Positions 44,274-54,255 of a stretch of 57,582 bases of DNA are shown in pieces. This DNA is from Pirellulaceae bacterium (GTDB taxonomy: Bacteria > Planctomycetota > Planctomycetia > Pirellulales > Pirellulaceae). The position numbers were made by a program, and so were the translations under genes. The DNA is taken from contig JAUXWY010000374.1 in NCBI GenBank assembly GCA_030681235.1, forward strand, positions 1-57,582, in the 5' to 3' direction. How positions within the stretch are numbered: the first letter of the stretch is position 1; the number at the start of each line of letters is the position of its first letter. The notes under the pieces were generated by a model. That model worked only from the letters and a program-made list of their open reading frames with translations, was not told where the DNA came from and did not search any database.

Positions 44274-44789
44274 TGGAATCGTTTACGCCCACTGCAAGCA
44301 GATTTGGTTAACTGTGGTTAACCGCGTGGCCAGTGCAAATTTGGCGAAGTCCAACTTGGCACCAAAAACAGTCTCAGCCGCCAAAGTTGCGGCGACCCGC
44401 GTTTGGTCGTAAACGGTTACCGGATCGTAGAGCGAGTGTCCTGATCGCAGTCATTGAACAAGGGTTAATGAAAAATGGAGAATGAGAAATTCAAAATGAT
44501 TGAAACGGCAACGCCGCATTTTCCATTTTTCATTTTCCATTTTTCATTACCCATTACCCATTACTCACTTTTCATGACTCATTCCATCTTCGCCCGACGC
44601 GTGGATTCAGCTGCTTGACCGACAGGAACTGGCCGCCCGATCGGGGCGCTCGGGCTACTATTAGCGGGCTACTATTAGCGGGCTACTGTCGGGGGCTACT
44701 CTCGGCGCCGAACTCTATTTCGTTAAACTGAGACCGTCCCCGATGGGGTGTCCGGTTGTTCGACAGAGAATCGTTAGCAAAGTATCGTG
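44274..44789. other. Repeat-bearing intergenic region between recG and pyrD
   Basis: 516 bases with no convincing gene. AATGAAAAATGGA at 44467-44479 is the exact reverse complement of TCCATTTTTCATT, which occurs twice in tandem at 44522-44534 and 44536-44548. Then ACCCATT repeats, and the GGGCTACT array listed separately. The pyrD promoter should lie in the last 90 bases. Confidence 0.55.
44638..44706 (+). repeat. Dispersed 23-bp repeat leading into GGGCTACT tandem array
   Basis: CGATCGGGGCGCTCG-GGCTACTAT matches 5146-5168 (one mismatch). It is followed by four tandem units of 13-14 bases: GGGCTACTATTAGC twice (44652-44665, 44666-44679), then GGGCTACTGTCGG and GGGCTACTCTCGG. The single unit seen at 5 kb may be the unexpanded form. 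Confidence 0.75.
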
Positions 44790-45890
44790 ATGTTGTGGTC
44801 CAGCTGGATTCGGCCGATTCTATTTTGCGGTGACGCTGAAAAGACACATTACAGAGCGATGGCGGCATTAACCGCTGCTGCCAAAGTCCCCGGAGTGTTG
44901 GAACAATTGCGGTCGGTTGCCACGGTCCGGGATGATCGGTTGGCCATGGACGTGTTGGGTCATCGGTTCCTGAACCCGGTTGGATTGGCGGCTGGTTTTG
45001 ACAAGGATGCCCGTTGGCACACCTTGCTATCGGCACTGGGGTTTGGCTTCATCGAAGTGGGGACGATTACCGATTTGCCTCAAGACGGCAATCCCAAGCC
45101 GCGTCTATTCCGCCTACCCGCCGATCAAGCGTTGCTCAATCGGTTAGGGTTCAATAACGGCGGTGCGGAAGTCGCGCGGCAGCGACTGGAGCGGCAACCA
45201 TCCAACGTCGTTCTCGGAATCAACATCGGTAAGTCCAAGATTACCCCAAACGAATTGGCGGCCACCAGCTACTTGAAGAGCTTTAGGATCCTGTGGCCGT
45301 ACGCCCATTACGTCACGATCAACGTCAGTTCACCCAACACGCCCGGCCTCCGGGCATTGCAAGATCGGCAACCGCTCCTGGAATTGCTCCAGTCGATCGA
45401 ATCGGAAAATCAACGCTTAGCCCTCGAGAGTTCGCAACCAGCCAAGCCCGTCTTGGTCAAGATCGCGCCCGACTTGAACGATGCGCAAGTCGAGGACGTC
45501 GTCGAGATCGCGCTAGAGGCCAAGTTGGCGGGGATCGTCGCGACCAACACGACCATACGCCGCGATGGGCTCAAGACGCCGGCGGCTGAAGTCGGGAAAC
45601 TGGGTGACGGCGGAATTTCAGGGCGACCGGTTCACGCCCGCAGTTGCGAAGTCGTGCGGCGACTCTATCGTCGCGCTCAAGGTCAATTGACCATCATTGG
45701 CGTCGGCGGTGTTTTCGATGGCGACGACGCTTGGCGAATGATTGGTGCCGGAGCCAGTCTCGTGCAAGTGTATACTGGTTTTATCTATGGCGGCCCGTTG
45801 ATGGTTGCGGCGATCAATCGACAACTATTGGCCAAGCTCGAGTCGCACGGAATGAACCACTTGACGCAGCGAATTGGGCAAGAGTCGTAA
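44790..45890 (+). CDS. pyrD: Dihydroorotate dehydrogenase (quinone), class 2
   Basis: 366 residues from the ATG at 44790 (a GTG directly before it is in frame). The N-terminal helical extension (RPILFCGDAEKTHYRAMAAL) is the membrane-docking region of class 2. FMN-binding LAAGFDKDA, GFIEVGTIT, NRLGFNN, the catalytic Ser in TINVSSPNTPGLR, VLVKIAPDL, IVATNTTIRR and GVGGVF follow. It oxidises dihydroorotate to orotate in pyrimidine synthesis, passing electrons to quinone. Confidence 0.95.
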   Translation: MLWSSWIRPILFCGDAEKTHYRAMAALTAAAKVPGVLEQLRSVATVRDDRLAMDVLGHRFLNPVGLAAGFDKDARWHTLLSALGFGFIEVGTITDLPQDGNPKPRLFRLPADQALLNRLGFNNGGAEVARQRLERQPSNVVLGINIGKSKITPNELAATSYLKSFRILWPYAHYVTINVSSPNTPGLRALQDRQPLLELLQSIESENQRLALESSQPAKPVLVKIAPDLNDAQVEDVVEIALEAKLAGIVATNTTIRRDGLKTPAAEVGKLGDGGISGRPVHARSCEVVRRLYRRAQGQLTIIGVGGVFDGDDAWRMIGAGASLVQVYTGFIYGGPLMVAAINRQLLAKLESHGMNHLTQRIGQES

Positions 45891-45926
45891 AACAAAAAAG
45901 CCGAAACAAAGAAGCTCGAAAAAAAT

Positions 45927-45970
45927 AAAGCCTAGGTGGGCTCGGGTGAGCCGTTCCTAGGCTTTTGTTT
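45927..45970. terminator. Bidirectional terminator between pyrD and peroxiredoxin
   Basis: AAAGCCTAGG (45927-45936) pairs with CCTAGGCTTT (45956-45965), enclosing a second stem GGCTC-GGGT-GAGCC. TTTTGTTT follows on + and A-rich sequence precedes it, so it can serve both convergent genes. Confidence 0.88.
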
Positions 45971-46039
45971 CATTGTCCAACTCACGCGAATGAGTCGGAA
46001 GAATGGCCGCGATCGGAGTTCAGAAACTTGACCTTGATC

Positions 46040-46567
46040 TTAGACCTTGATCGTGGCGTCGCCCTTCTTCCAGTTGCAGGGGCACAGTTCGTCGGATTGC
46101 AACGCATCCAGAACGCGCAGGACTTCGGCGACGTTGCGTCCGGCGCTTAAAGCATTGGCCGAGACCGATTGAATGATGCCGTTGGGGTCGACCAGGAACG
46201 TGGCTCGCAGGCAGACGTTTTCTTCTGGATGCAATATGCCCAAGTCGCAAGATAGTTTTTGGGCACCGATCAAGGGAAACTTGAGGTCATTCAAATCGGA
46301 GTGGCTTTGGCACCATGCCAAGTGGGAATATTCGTTGTCCGTGCTGCCGCCGACGACTTCGCAGTCTCGGTCCCGGAATTCGCCCAATTGCTTGTTGAAT
46401 TCGGCGATTTCAGTCGGGCAGATGAAGGTGAAATCTTTGGGGTAGAAAAAATAACAGACCCATTTGCCTTTGTAGGATTGGTTATCAATCTTGGTCAGGC
46501 TTTTGGGGTCCGAGCCAACATTGGCGGGGCAGGAAAAAGTTGGGAAAGCTTGTCCGACAGTCAGCAT
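46040..46567 (-). CDS. Peroxiredoxin, AhpC/Prx1 type
   Basis: 175 residues. Peroxidatic Cys lies in KDFTFICPTEIAEF and the resolving region is ELCPCNWKKGD near the C-terminus, a CPC arrangement common in AhpC-like 2-Cys peroxiredoxins. GGSTDNEYSHLAW and RATFLVDPNGIIQ are family blocks. It reduces peroxides at the expense of a thiol reductant. No AhpF or other reductase is next to it. Its stop shares the bidirectional terminator with pyrD. Confidence 0.92.
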   Translation of the reverse strand: MLTVGQAFPTFSCPANVGSDPKSLTKIDNQSYKGKWVCYFFYPKDFTFICPTEIAEFNKQLGEFRDRDCEVVGGSTDNEYSHLAWCQSHSDLNDLKFPLIGAQKLSCDLGILHPEENVCLRATFLVDPNGIIQSVSANALSAGRNVAEVLRVLDALQSDELCPCNWKKGDATIKV

Positions 46568-46785
46568 GGGGGCACCTATGTTCCTAAAATGGGGTTCGAT
46601 GGAAAGTTGATTTTCCTAGACTCCTCCCTAGTTGCCCAACCGCATCCCATACGCGAATTGGCCCCTCGAGAGCCCCCTAACTATACCCCGATTTTCGCGA
46701 TCGCTGTAGGGGCGATCAAGCAGCTGACCCGGGCGATTAAAAAACGGAAACGCTCGGCAAGTCGAACGTTTTCGAACAAATCCCA

Positions 46786-48216
46786 CTACGAAATGCAACA
46801 CTTTTTGTACTTCTTGCCACTGCCGCACGGGCACGGGTCGTTTCTTCCAACTCTTATTTCGAGAATATGGATGGGTTGATCATGATCGTCTGACTCTTCA
46901 TCCGATGAGCTGTCCGCATCCAACCATGGCCGATCCTGTTTTCGTCTCGCTTCGATGAGACTCTGGGTACGTGCAAGAGTGTATTGGTTGAATCCTTCTT
47001 CGGAACTCATGTCGTAGCCTGCGGCCATGCCGCTCATGACTAGTGATTTCGCACGGCCGTAATTTCTCGGTTCAGCAAGTTCTTGCTGAAATTTTGGAAC
47101 GATGCTGGGTGCCGTCAAGTACCGAACAATCGAGGCGGCCTTGGGGTGCTTTAGCTCCCGTTCTTGAAACTCCCAGAAGCAAGCAAGCTCGAAGATAATT
47201 TCCGCAGCCCGATTGGGATGAACGGAGATCTTCCTTGGAGCATGATCGAATAGGAAGTCTTTCACGACACCGAGAGTCATTGTCTTCACGGTTTCTCCGT
47301 GCTGTTCCACACCGAAGCTCAGGAAACAGCCGATCCATCCGCAGTTACCCGTGCTGTCAAACACCCGTTGGCCCTCGGGTGATTGAGCGAAGGACTGAGC
47401 GGTTTCGTCCAGGTATGCGGACAGCTCCTGGTCGGTCATCTCCTCCTGGTCGGACATCTCGTCTTCGTCGTCATCAGCGGGCGGCGTGCTCAAGTCTGAA
47501 TCGAAAGGAGCCGCAGGCATTTCCAAACCGAGACCGGCAACCCCCAGTTTTTCACGAATCGCACCCCAATCGCCCGCGAATCCGACGTCCACGAGACTGG
47601 CGGCGAACGCTCGTTCCATCGCTTCGGCAACTTCAGTGATTTGATAGTCCGCCAAGTGGGCGACGACGACCCCGTTCATGAATATCGGATTTCGTTGGGG
47701 TTCTTGGATTAATGAAGTGAAAATCGCTACGACTTCGGAGCGACCGGCTTCGTTTTCGTTGACGATTTCCGCCAAACAATCCACCGCGATCATGCGAGGC
47801 AGTTCTGGTAAAGAATCGTCTTGGGCGACCCGAGCCAGGGGCGCGATTGCGGAGACGCCAATCTTGGCAAAAACAACCGGCATTTCCGCAGGAGTCCAAT
47901 CGTCATTCGGATCTTTGCCAGCGTCGCATAACAACTGGACGAGGTCCGCGACCGAATCTTCGCTGCGCAGTTCAGCCAGCGATCGCCACGCCGTGACTGG
48001 CAATAGTTCATAACGCTCTTCGTCGAAACTCGAATCGACTTCCGGCGGCCAATTTGGGTCTGCCCACTTTTGTGCGATCTGAACCAAAAGCGGAACATCA
48101 GCTGCCGTGATTTTACAGTGTGTGGTGTAGTAGGATTCTTGTTCGTCCCAGTCGTCGATCTCGCTGGGATTTTCGGCTGCCAACAGTCGTCGTTCGAGTG
48201 ATTCTAGGTCCGTCAT
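46786..48216 (-). CDS. SEC-C motif protein with HEAT-like N-terminus
   Basis: 476 residues. The N-terminal ~230 residues look like HEAT-type helical repeats ([43 protein letters not shown]). An acidic low-complexity stretch (about 250-270) precedes a second helical domain. The protein ends in the zinc-binding SEC-C motif [21 protein letters not shown] domains occur on SecA and on many uncharacterised proteins; SEC-C plus HEAT proteins have no settled role. Monocistronic. Confidence 0.85.
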   Translation of the reverse strand: MTDLESLERRLLAAENPSEIDDWDEQESYYTTHCKITAADVPLLVQIAQKWADPNWPPEVDSSFDEERYELLPVTAWRSLAELRSEDSVADLVQLLCDAGKDPNDDWTPAEMPVVFAKIGVSAIAPLARVAQDDSLPELPRMIAVDCLAEIVNENEAGRSEVVAIFTSLIQEPQRNPIFMNGVVVAHLADYQITEVAEAMERAFAASLVDVGFAGDWGAIREKLGVAGLGLEMPAAPFDSDLSTPPADDDEDEMSDQEEMTDQELSAYLDETAQSFAQSPEGQRVFDSTGNCGWIGCFLSFGVEQHGETVKTMTLGVVKDFLFDHAPRKISVHPNRAAEIIFELACFWEFQERELKHPKAASIVRYLTAPSIVPKFQQELAEPRNYGRAKSLVMSGMAAGYDMSSEEGFNQYTLARTQSLIEARRKQDRPWLDADSSSDEESDDHDQPIHILEIRVGRNDPCPCGSGKKYKKCCIS

Positions 48217-48467
48217 GCGATTATCCTTCTTGCCACGCCTTCGCCAATTGTTGACGCCGGTCGGGTGTTGGTGTTTTACGTCGACCTACATTATGCGTCT
48301 ACCGGCCGAATTCACCAACACGAGTATTTTTCGGAAAATAACGAGCTCGGTCTACGGAGCGCTGACTTTGGGGTTGTTGGGTTTGAGGCATTTTTGTAGT
48401 GTCCGCAGTGATTCTCGGGCCAAGGCCCAGGGTAGCCCCGCCTTTTGTTCGCAAGGATGCGAATTTC

Positions 48468-51400
48468 GTGAAAAGAACAGCTCACACAATTCAGCGCTCG
48501 TTCGCTGGTTTGAAACGGAACGGGTACCGATGCGTCCTAACAATGGGCTCTTGCGCAGTTGCTTGTTTTGTCTTCCAGCCAGCGACGGGGACCGCTTTCC
48601 AACTTTCCCAATCAACCCAGGTTCAGCGAGCGGATTCGATCGAGTTGTGGCAAACGATCCAAGTTCCCGCAGCACAATTGGATGCGGCCGAACGTCTGCT
48701 CCAAGATTTGTTTGGCAGCCGAACCGACACAACTATCTTGCTCGACCGGCGTCGGCAGGAAATCCGAATTTCCGGGCCTGAGGAAGTCCGCCGCCAATCG
48801 CTTCGAGTCGTTGAAGCGTTTGGGTATGTCCAGCCGACCGGAACGTCACCATCGGGGCCTTCAAGCTTACCCGCGGTACCAACCGTCCCCAACACCAATG
48901 TGCCGGTCAGCTCGGACCTAGCCAGCAGTGCATCGGCCAGGTTGTTGCCGGGAACCAACGGCTTGTTGACGCCACGCAGCCGAACCCAAGTGATTCCAAC
49001 CTATCAACGGCAGGCCTACATCGATCGAGTGACGGCTTTGTTGGGCGGCAAGTTACAACGACAGACTCGGCAGGGTCAAGCAACCTACTTGTACCCCGTC
49101 GATCAACAGCGATACGTCGCGTTCTATTTTGACGACGCGACGAACCAGCTCCGCTTCGAAGGCGATCCTGAACTGGTTCGGCAAATGGAGGCCTTGACCC
49201 AGGCCTTGCTGGCCACTGCCCCGGATCCAGCCAGCGGTATCGGCTTGGTTCGTTCCCATCGAGCGGATCGTCACAAGTTGGCGCGCGTGTTGAGCGCCTA
49301 TTTGGATTCGGGAAATGGACACGAGCGTTCGACGGAACCCGCGCGGGGCTCGAACGTCACCGTTCCTTCGTCAAACGGTGGCGTGGGAACGCCGGCAGTT
49401 CCACCGAAAAATCCAAATCCGACCTCGTCGATTCCTGCGCCACGCATCATTCGGCCCTTGTCCGATCCCGCGACAGCTCGCCCGCAAGTGCGTCCGGTTA
49501 GTTTTCTGAGCCCCATCATCAGCCAAGACTTGGATGTCCCCGCCGCGACGCTCCAGTTCCAAGACGAGACCGGTCGCCCTCAGCAAGGCACGGTCCCGGA
49601 CTTCGGGCGAAACATTGAAGTCGAGTTCTTGCCGGACTTGGATGTGATCATTCTTCGTGGTCGTAACCAAGACCTGGAACAATTGGCCCAGATCATTGAA
49701 CAGTTGGAACAGTTGAGCGAACAGACCCAACCCGAGGTCGAAGTTTATCACCTGCAGCACGTTTCGGCCGATGCGATGGCAACTTTGATCTTGCAAGTGG
49801 ACAACGAGCTGATTCGCGGTCGTCAAGGTCGCGCGACGATCACTTCGCTGAGCAAGCCAAACGCCTTGCTTTTGATCGGTTGGGGCGATGCGGTGGTGGC
49901 GATCAAGGACCTGATTGCGAAGTTGGATCAGCCCGTAGCGCCGGACGCGCAGTTCAAGGTCTACCAATTGAAGAACGCCACGGCCGCTACCGTTCAGACG
50001 TCATTGACTACATTTTTGGCAAACCGCACGGCGTTGGGACTTCGCGCCCGCTTGATGGCAGATGCTCGCACCAATTCATTGATCGTCAGCGCCAGTCCGC
50101 GCGACTTCGCCGAGATCGACCGGATCGTCGACGAGATGGATCGGCCCGAAGGCATGGCGACTTCCCGAGGGCAGGTCGTCGTTGCGAAGAACGTTTTGGC
50201 AACCGACTTGGCTCAGACGCTGCAACTTGCGATTGCTGCGATTCAAACCGGCGATAGTCGTTCTGCGATCTTGGAACTGCTGACGATCGACGAATCCGGC
50301 GCCGAAGTGATTCGATCGGGCGCGTTGGACAATGTATCTGTAACACCGCAACCACGCACCAATTCCGTGTTGGTCACGGCTCCGCCTGAGTCGTTGCCGT
50401 TGCTACTTTCTTTGTTGGAGCAATTGGATCAACCGGGTTCAGCGGCCCAAATGAAAATCTTTCGGATTCAGCACAGCGATGCCGCCAGTATCGTTCAGGT
50501 CCTGCGTTCGCTATTGCCTTCCGAAACCACGACGACCCAGCCGTTTCGTTTGCCCAACAGCGGTGTCGCCAGTTCCGTGGTGCCGCTGCGGTTCTCGATC
50601 GATACCAGATCCAATAGCGTGTTGGCGATTGGAAACGAAGCAGACCTGAATGTGGTCGAAGCGCTGGTGATACGCTTGGACGAAGAAGGCGCGTTGCAAC
50701 GTAAAACAGTTGTCTATCATTTGAAAAATGCACCCGCCCGAGATATTTCGGCAGCGATCAATCAATTCTTGCTCAATCAACGTCAGTTGAACCAAGCGGC
50801 CCCGGGCTCGACCAATCCGTACCAACAACTGGAGCAAGAAGTCATTATTGTCCCTGAACCCGTCGGCAATCGCTTGATTTTGAGTGCGACCAGTCGCTAC
50901 TTCGACGAGGTTTCGAGCTTGATCCAAAAATTGGATGAGGCCCCGCCGCAAGTGATGATCCAGGTCTTGATCGCGGAAGTCTCGCTGAACAGCGCCGATG
51001 AGTTCGGGATCGAGTTGGGGTTGCAGGACACGGTTCTCTTCGATCGTAGTTTGTTGGGCGACCTGTTGACGACCGTCAATAGTACCACAACCTCCACTCC
51101 GGCTGGTGTAGTCACGGTCACCGAAGAAATCATTCAAGCCGCGTCGAATCAGCCTGGTTTCAATTTCAATTCGACGGGCCCATTGGGCAACAGCGGGTCA
51201 CAACGAGCTTTGCACAACAGCAAAGCGACCGGTGGACAAGGTGTCTCGAACTTTGCCGTTGGCCGAGTCAACAACGAATTGGGATTCGGTGGACTGGTAT
51301 TATCTGCCAGTGGTCGCAACGTAACGGCCTTGTTGCGTGCCCTGCAAGAATCACGCCGCTTGGAGATCTTGTCTCGGCCACAAATTCGGAGCTTGGACAA

Positions 51401-52046
51401 TCAGCCGGCCTACATTCAAGTCGGCCAAAAGGTTCCACGAATCACGGGTTCGGTGGTCAATCAGAATGGCCAGACGAATACGGTCGATTTGGAGAACGTC
51501 GGATTGATTCTGGGTGTGACCCCGCGGATTTCGCCCGACGGAACGGTCGTCATGGAAGTGGATGCGGAGAAGAGTCAGTTGGGCACGGAAATCGATGGGA
51601 TTCCAATCACGGTTTCCAACGACGGCACGATCATTCGTTCGCCTCGGATCGAAACGACCACGGCCCAGACGACCGTGAGTGCCGCCAGCGGCGAGACGAT
51701 TGTGTTGGGCGGACTGATCTCGAAATCGCAGCAACAAGTCAAACGTAAAGTGCCCTGGTTGGGCGATCTGCCATTGTTGGGTCGCTTGTTTCGTTTCGAC
51801 AGCGATATCGGGAAGCGAACCGAATTGGTGATCATCTTGACTCCGCATGTGATTCGATCTTCGTACGACAACGAACGAATCAAAGAGCTCGAGTTGGCTC
51901 GCATGAGTTGGTGCGCGGCGGATGTCTACGAAGTGCACGGCGATATCAACCTAACACAACGGTTTTACGATATAGAAGCTGAGACACACGTTGTCTATCC
52001 GAACGGAGCCCCTCCGGAACTGACAGGCTCGGAGGATAAGAAGTAG
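48468..52046 (+). CDS. Type II/III secretion system secretin family protein
   Basis: 1192 residues from a GTG at 48468 with AAGGA ten bases upstream; GTG 48399 and ATG 48543 are alternatives. A signal sequence ends near GTAFQ. At least four secretin N-type domains repeat the pattern VYHLQHVSADAMATLIL and VYQLKNATAATVQTSL. The C-terminal secretin core has VMIQVLIAEVSLNSADEFG, LSRPQIRSLDNQPAYI, VGLILGVTPRISPDGTV, and VPWLGDLPLLGRLFRFD with LVIILTPHVI. It should form an outer-membrane ring. No ATPase or pilin genes are nearby, only a lipoprotein one base downstream. Such large secretins are typical of planctomycetes. Confidence 0.9.
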   Translation: MKRTAHTIQRSFAGLKRNGYRCVLTMGSCAVACFVFQPATGTAFQLSQSTQVQRADSIELWQTIQVPAAQLDAAERLLQDLFGSRTDTTILLDRRRQEIRISGPEEVRRQSLRVVEAFGYVQPTGTSPSGPSSLPAVPTVPNTNVPVSSDLASSASARLLPGTNGLLTPRSRTQVIPTYQRQAYIDRVTALLGGKLQRQTRQGQATYLYPVDQQRYVAFYFDDATNQLRFEGDPELVRQMEALTQALLATAPDPASGIGLVRSHRADRHKLARVLSAYLDSGNGHERSTEPARGSNVTVPSSNGGVGTPAVPPKNPNPTSSIPAPRIIRPLSDPATARPQVRPVSFLSPIISQDLDVPAATLQFQDETGRPQQGTVPDFGRNIEVEFLPDLDVIILRGRNQDLEQLAQIIEQLEQLSEQTQPEVEVYHLQHVSADAMATLILQVDNELIRGRQGRATITSLSKPNALLLIGWGDAVVAIKDLIAKLDQPVAPDAQFKVYQLKNATAATVQTSLTTFLANRTALGLRARLMADARTNSLIVSASPRDFAEIDRIVDEMDRPEGMATSRGQVVVAKNVLATDLAQTLQLAIAAIQTGDSRSAILELLTIDESGAEVIRSGALDNVSVTPQPRTNSVLVTAPPESLPLLLSLLEQLDQPGSAAQMKIFRIQHSDAASIVQVLRSLLPSETTTTQPFRLPNSGVASSVVPLRFSIDTRSNSVLAIGNEADLNVVEALVIRLDEEGALQRKTVVYHLKNAPARDISAAINQFLLNQRQLNQAAPGSTNPYQQLEQEVIIVPEPVGNRLILSATSRYFDEVSSLIQKLDEAPPQVMIQVLIAEVSLNSADEFGIELGLQDTVLFDRSLLGDLLTTVNSTTTSTPAGVVTVTEEIIQAASNQPGFNFNSTGPLGNSGSQRALHNSKATGGQGVSNFAVGRVNNELGFGGLVLSASGRNVTALLRALQESRRLEILSRPQIRSLDNQPAYIQVGQKVPRITGSVVNQNGQTNTVDLENVGLILGVTPRISPDGTVVMEVDAEKSQLGTEIDGIPITVSNDGTIIRSPRIETTTAQTTVSAASGETIVLGGLISKSQQQVKRKVPWLGDLPLLGRLFRFDSDIGKRTELVIILTPHVIRSSYDNERIKELELARMSWCAADVYEVHGDINLTQRFYDIEAETHVVYPNGAPPELTGSEDKK

Positions 52047-52047
52047 G

Positions 52048-53304
52048 ATGATGCGATACTTCGTCCAGCCAATCGTTTTGTTCGGATTCATGTTCACCGG
52101 GCTTGTGCTCCTGAGCGGCTGCAGTTCGTTTGTTGGCAAAGAGAAGTCCACGTCACTTTGGCCGTGGCAGAAGACAGAAGAGAAGCCACAGCTTCCCACG
52201 CGAATCTTGACCATCTGGACGGACGCCGTTCACCACCAAGCGGGAGAAAAAGCCAAACGCGGCTTTGGTGGACGTGTGGTGTTTTACGCCACCGGCGAAC
52301 AACCCATTCAAGTCGATGGAACCCTGACCATCTATGTGTTTGCGGACGAGGCGGGCCAAGAGAGCCCTTCACCCGAGCGAAAGTACGTCTTTGGCGCTGC
52401 GGAGTTGAAACAGCATTACAGCAAATGCAGTTTGGGCGATTCTTATAGCGTGTGGCTGCCTTGGGATGTCGTCGGCGGAACGTCGCGGCAATTGACCTTG
52501 ATCGCTCGATTCGATTCAACCGACGGCGGAACCGTGATGTCGGATCCAGCTAAGAAAATGCTGCCAGGTTTATCCAAAAGACCAGACGCCGAGACCGGCG
52601 ACGCCACCGCGGCCGCCGAAATTTCGAACCGGACGGAAGATGGTGCATCGACCCAACTCCGACCACTCAGGCAGGCATCCAAATCAATCGCGAAACCAGT
52701 GTCTGCTAGTCGATCTGAGGGTCATGGTCCGGCAGGTACACGGCGATCCGCAGCTAGATCGATCGCCGAGGTGCTCCAAGAGCAACGTGAAGTGTCAAGT
52801 GAAGTGCCAAGTTCAACGTCGACTGACGCACAAGATCGTGACGGGCTTGATTCCGGAGTGACTCAAGTGGGATATGAGGAATCGGAATCCGATTCGAATA
52901 TCACGCCCCGCCAAAAAGAAAGTTCATCGTCGAATTCACGTGTCGAGACCATTCAATTGGGACGTTTGCGTTCGAGCACGGCGTCGGTCGTCAATGTCCC
53001 GCAGCATTGGTTGCACCAATCGGCGGCCGATTTTCAGGCCGAAACCACCGACACGTACGACGTTCACGACCCGGAACGACAAGCTCCACGTACGAACGTC
53101 TCTTATGGTCGTCCGGGTGAGAGCCGCCTGAACTCAAGTTCCAACGCATTCACGGAAACAGAAACATCCGAGTCGAGTGGCGATCCTAAAGAAGAACCCT
53201 GGCCGCGCCGAACGCGAACCATGGGCAGCGGCCGTCGCTCGATCGCCGAATCACGCCGAGACGCCATGGCCGAGCGCCGGCCGGAGAAGGCACAGCGTCC
53301 TTGA
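52048..53304 (+). CDS. Lipoprotein partner of the secretin
   Basis: 418 residues beginning one base after the secretin stop. The lipobox is VLLSGCSS, with Cys near residue 26. Residues ~40-170 form a conserved beta-rich domain (RILTIWTDAVHHQAGEKAKRG, GFGGRVVFYATGEQPIQVDG, TIYVFADEAGQE); the rest is low-complexity Ser/Arg/Glu-rich and probably disordered. The tight spacing suggests a role as pilotin-like or assembly partner of the secretin (inference). It ends 4 bases before the convergent B2 stop. Confidence 0.78.
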   Translation: MMRYFVQPIVLFGFMFTGLVLLSGCSSFVGKEKSTSLWPWQKTEEKPQLPTRILTIWTDAVHHQAGEKAKRGFGGRVVFYATGEQPIQVDGTLTIYVFADEAGQESPSPERKYVFGAAELKQHYSKCSLGDSYSVWLPWDVVGGTSRQLTLIARFDSTDGGTVMSDPAKKMLPGLSKRPDAETGDATAAAEISNRTEDGASTQLRPLRQASKSIAKPVSASRSEGHGPAGTRRSAARSIAEVLQEQREVSSEVPSSTSTDAQDRDGLDSGVTQVGYEESESDSNITPRQKESSSSNSRVETIQLGRLRSSTASVVNVPQHWLHQSAADFQAETTDTYDVHDPERQAPRTNVSYGRPGESRLNSSSNAFTETETSESSGDPKEEPWPRRTRTMGSGRRSIAESRRDAMAERRPEKAQRP

Positions 53305-53308
53305 TTTT

Positions 53309-54202
53309 CTAGGGTTCTTCCCGCAGTGCCTCTGCTCGGATGCCATCCAATAATTGTTGGCCACGTTCGGTCCGGCGTGACAACTCGCGACCGGCCCCAG
53401 TCGTTGCAATAACGATGGAAAATATTCGTTCGTCTTGGCCCTTTGTTGTCCAAGTTCGATCTTCGAATATCCAATATTGTTCAGCGTTTACTTGTTCCGC
53501 CAACGCGTCCAAAATTTTCTTTGCTTCGGACTTGCCTTTGCTCCGAACAATTTTCTGAAGATACAAATTGAACACAAAGACTTCGTCGATAATATCAAAC
53601 GGACGGCCTGCGGGCACCATTTCGCCGTCCGGTGCCTCCACAAACCTCCCACGATACTTCGTTGCAATCGTGGCTCTAATTTCGAGCCAGTTCGGGCTAA
53701 TGGAGTCAAATTCCTCGAAGTCAAATTCTGTCAGCAAGAAAAGCATGCACCGCAATCCATGGCCAAGTGGAAAATCAAATGCGGCCGCGTCGGATTCCTG
53801 GATCAGGTCGAGGTTGCTTTTGATGATTCTCGAAATTCGCGCTAACGCATCGCGACGTTCCTCCTCATTCATCATCACCAAATTCTCGTGCATTCGGCGC
53901 ATTCTTGGATCGTTAAATGTCGGGGAAAAAAGGTCAACTACATTACGCGCCGGAGTCAACATTCCCATAGCGGCCGCGCTGCCTAGACCGCCATCTTCGG
54001 TAACAACGGCACTAAGGTTTTCTTCAAACGTCCGGTTGTAGACCTCGGCAAACTTCGCAGCACGATCCGGTCCATTGCGAATCAAGTTCGGATCGTCAGG
54101 TTTTGTTTCCTGAGCATTTGCTTCCGGAGCGATGTAGGTCGTTTGCGTTGTGAGTACGGCGATTACAGCAACACTGACGATACGGCAAATTGAATTGAAC
54201 AT
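53309..54202 (-). CDS. Cassette protein B2: secreted helical protein, paralogue of B1
   Basis: 297 residues with a signal peptide ending near PEANAQ. Homologous along its length to the protein at 23509-24378: AAKFAEVYNRTFEENL, VTEDGGLGS, DPRMRRMHENL, GHGLRCMLFLL, LQKIVRSKGK, DERIFSIV and TGAGRELS. No known domain is recognised. It follows A2 after a 53-base gap in the same order as A1-B1. Charged and helical, it may bind A2 in the periplasm or outside the cell (inference). Confidence 0.7.
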   Translation of the reverse strand: MFNSICRIVSVAVIAVLTTQTTYIAPEANAQETKPDDPNLIRNGPDRAAKFAEVYNRTFEENLSAVVTEDGGLGSAAAMGMLTPARNVVDLFSPTFNDPRMRRMHENLVMMNEEERRDALARISRIIKSNLDLIQESDAAAFDFPLGHGLRCMLFLLTEFDFEEFDSISPNWLEIRATIATKYRGRFVEAPDGEMVPAGRPFDIIDEVFVFNLYLQKIVRSKGKSEAKKILDALAEQVNAEQYWIFEDRTWTTKGQDERIFSIVIATTGAGRELSRRTERGQQLLDGIRAEALREEP

Positions 54203-54255
54203 TGGATTTCCTTTGTGGACAAGATTGGTAGATTTAATTGGCGATGCGATCGAAA

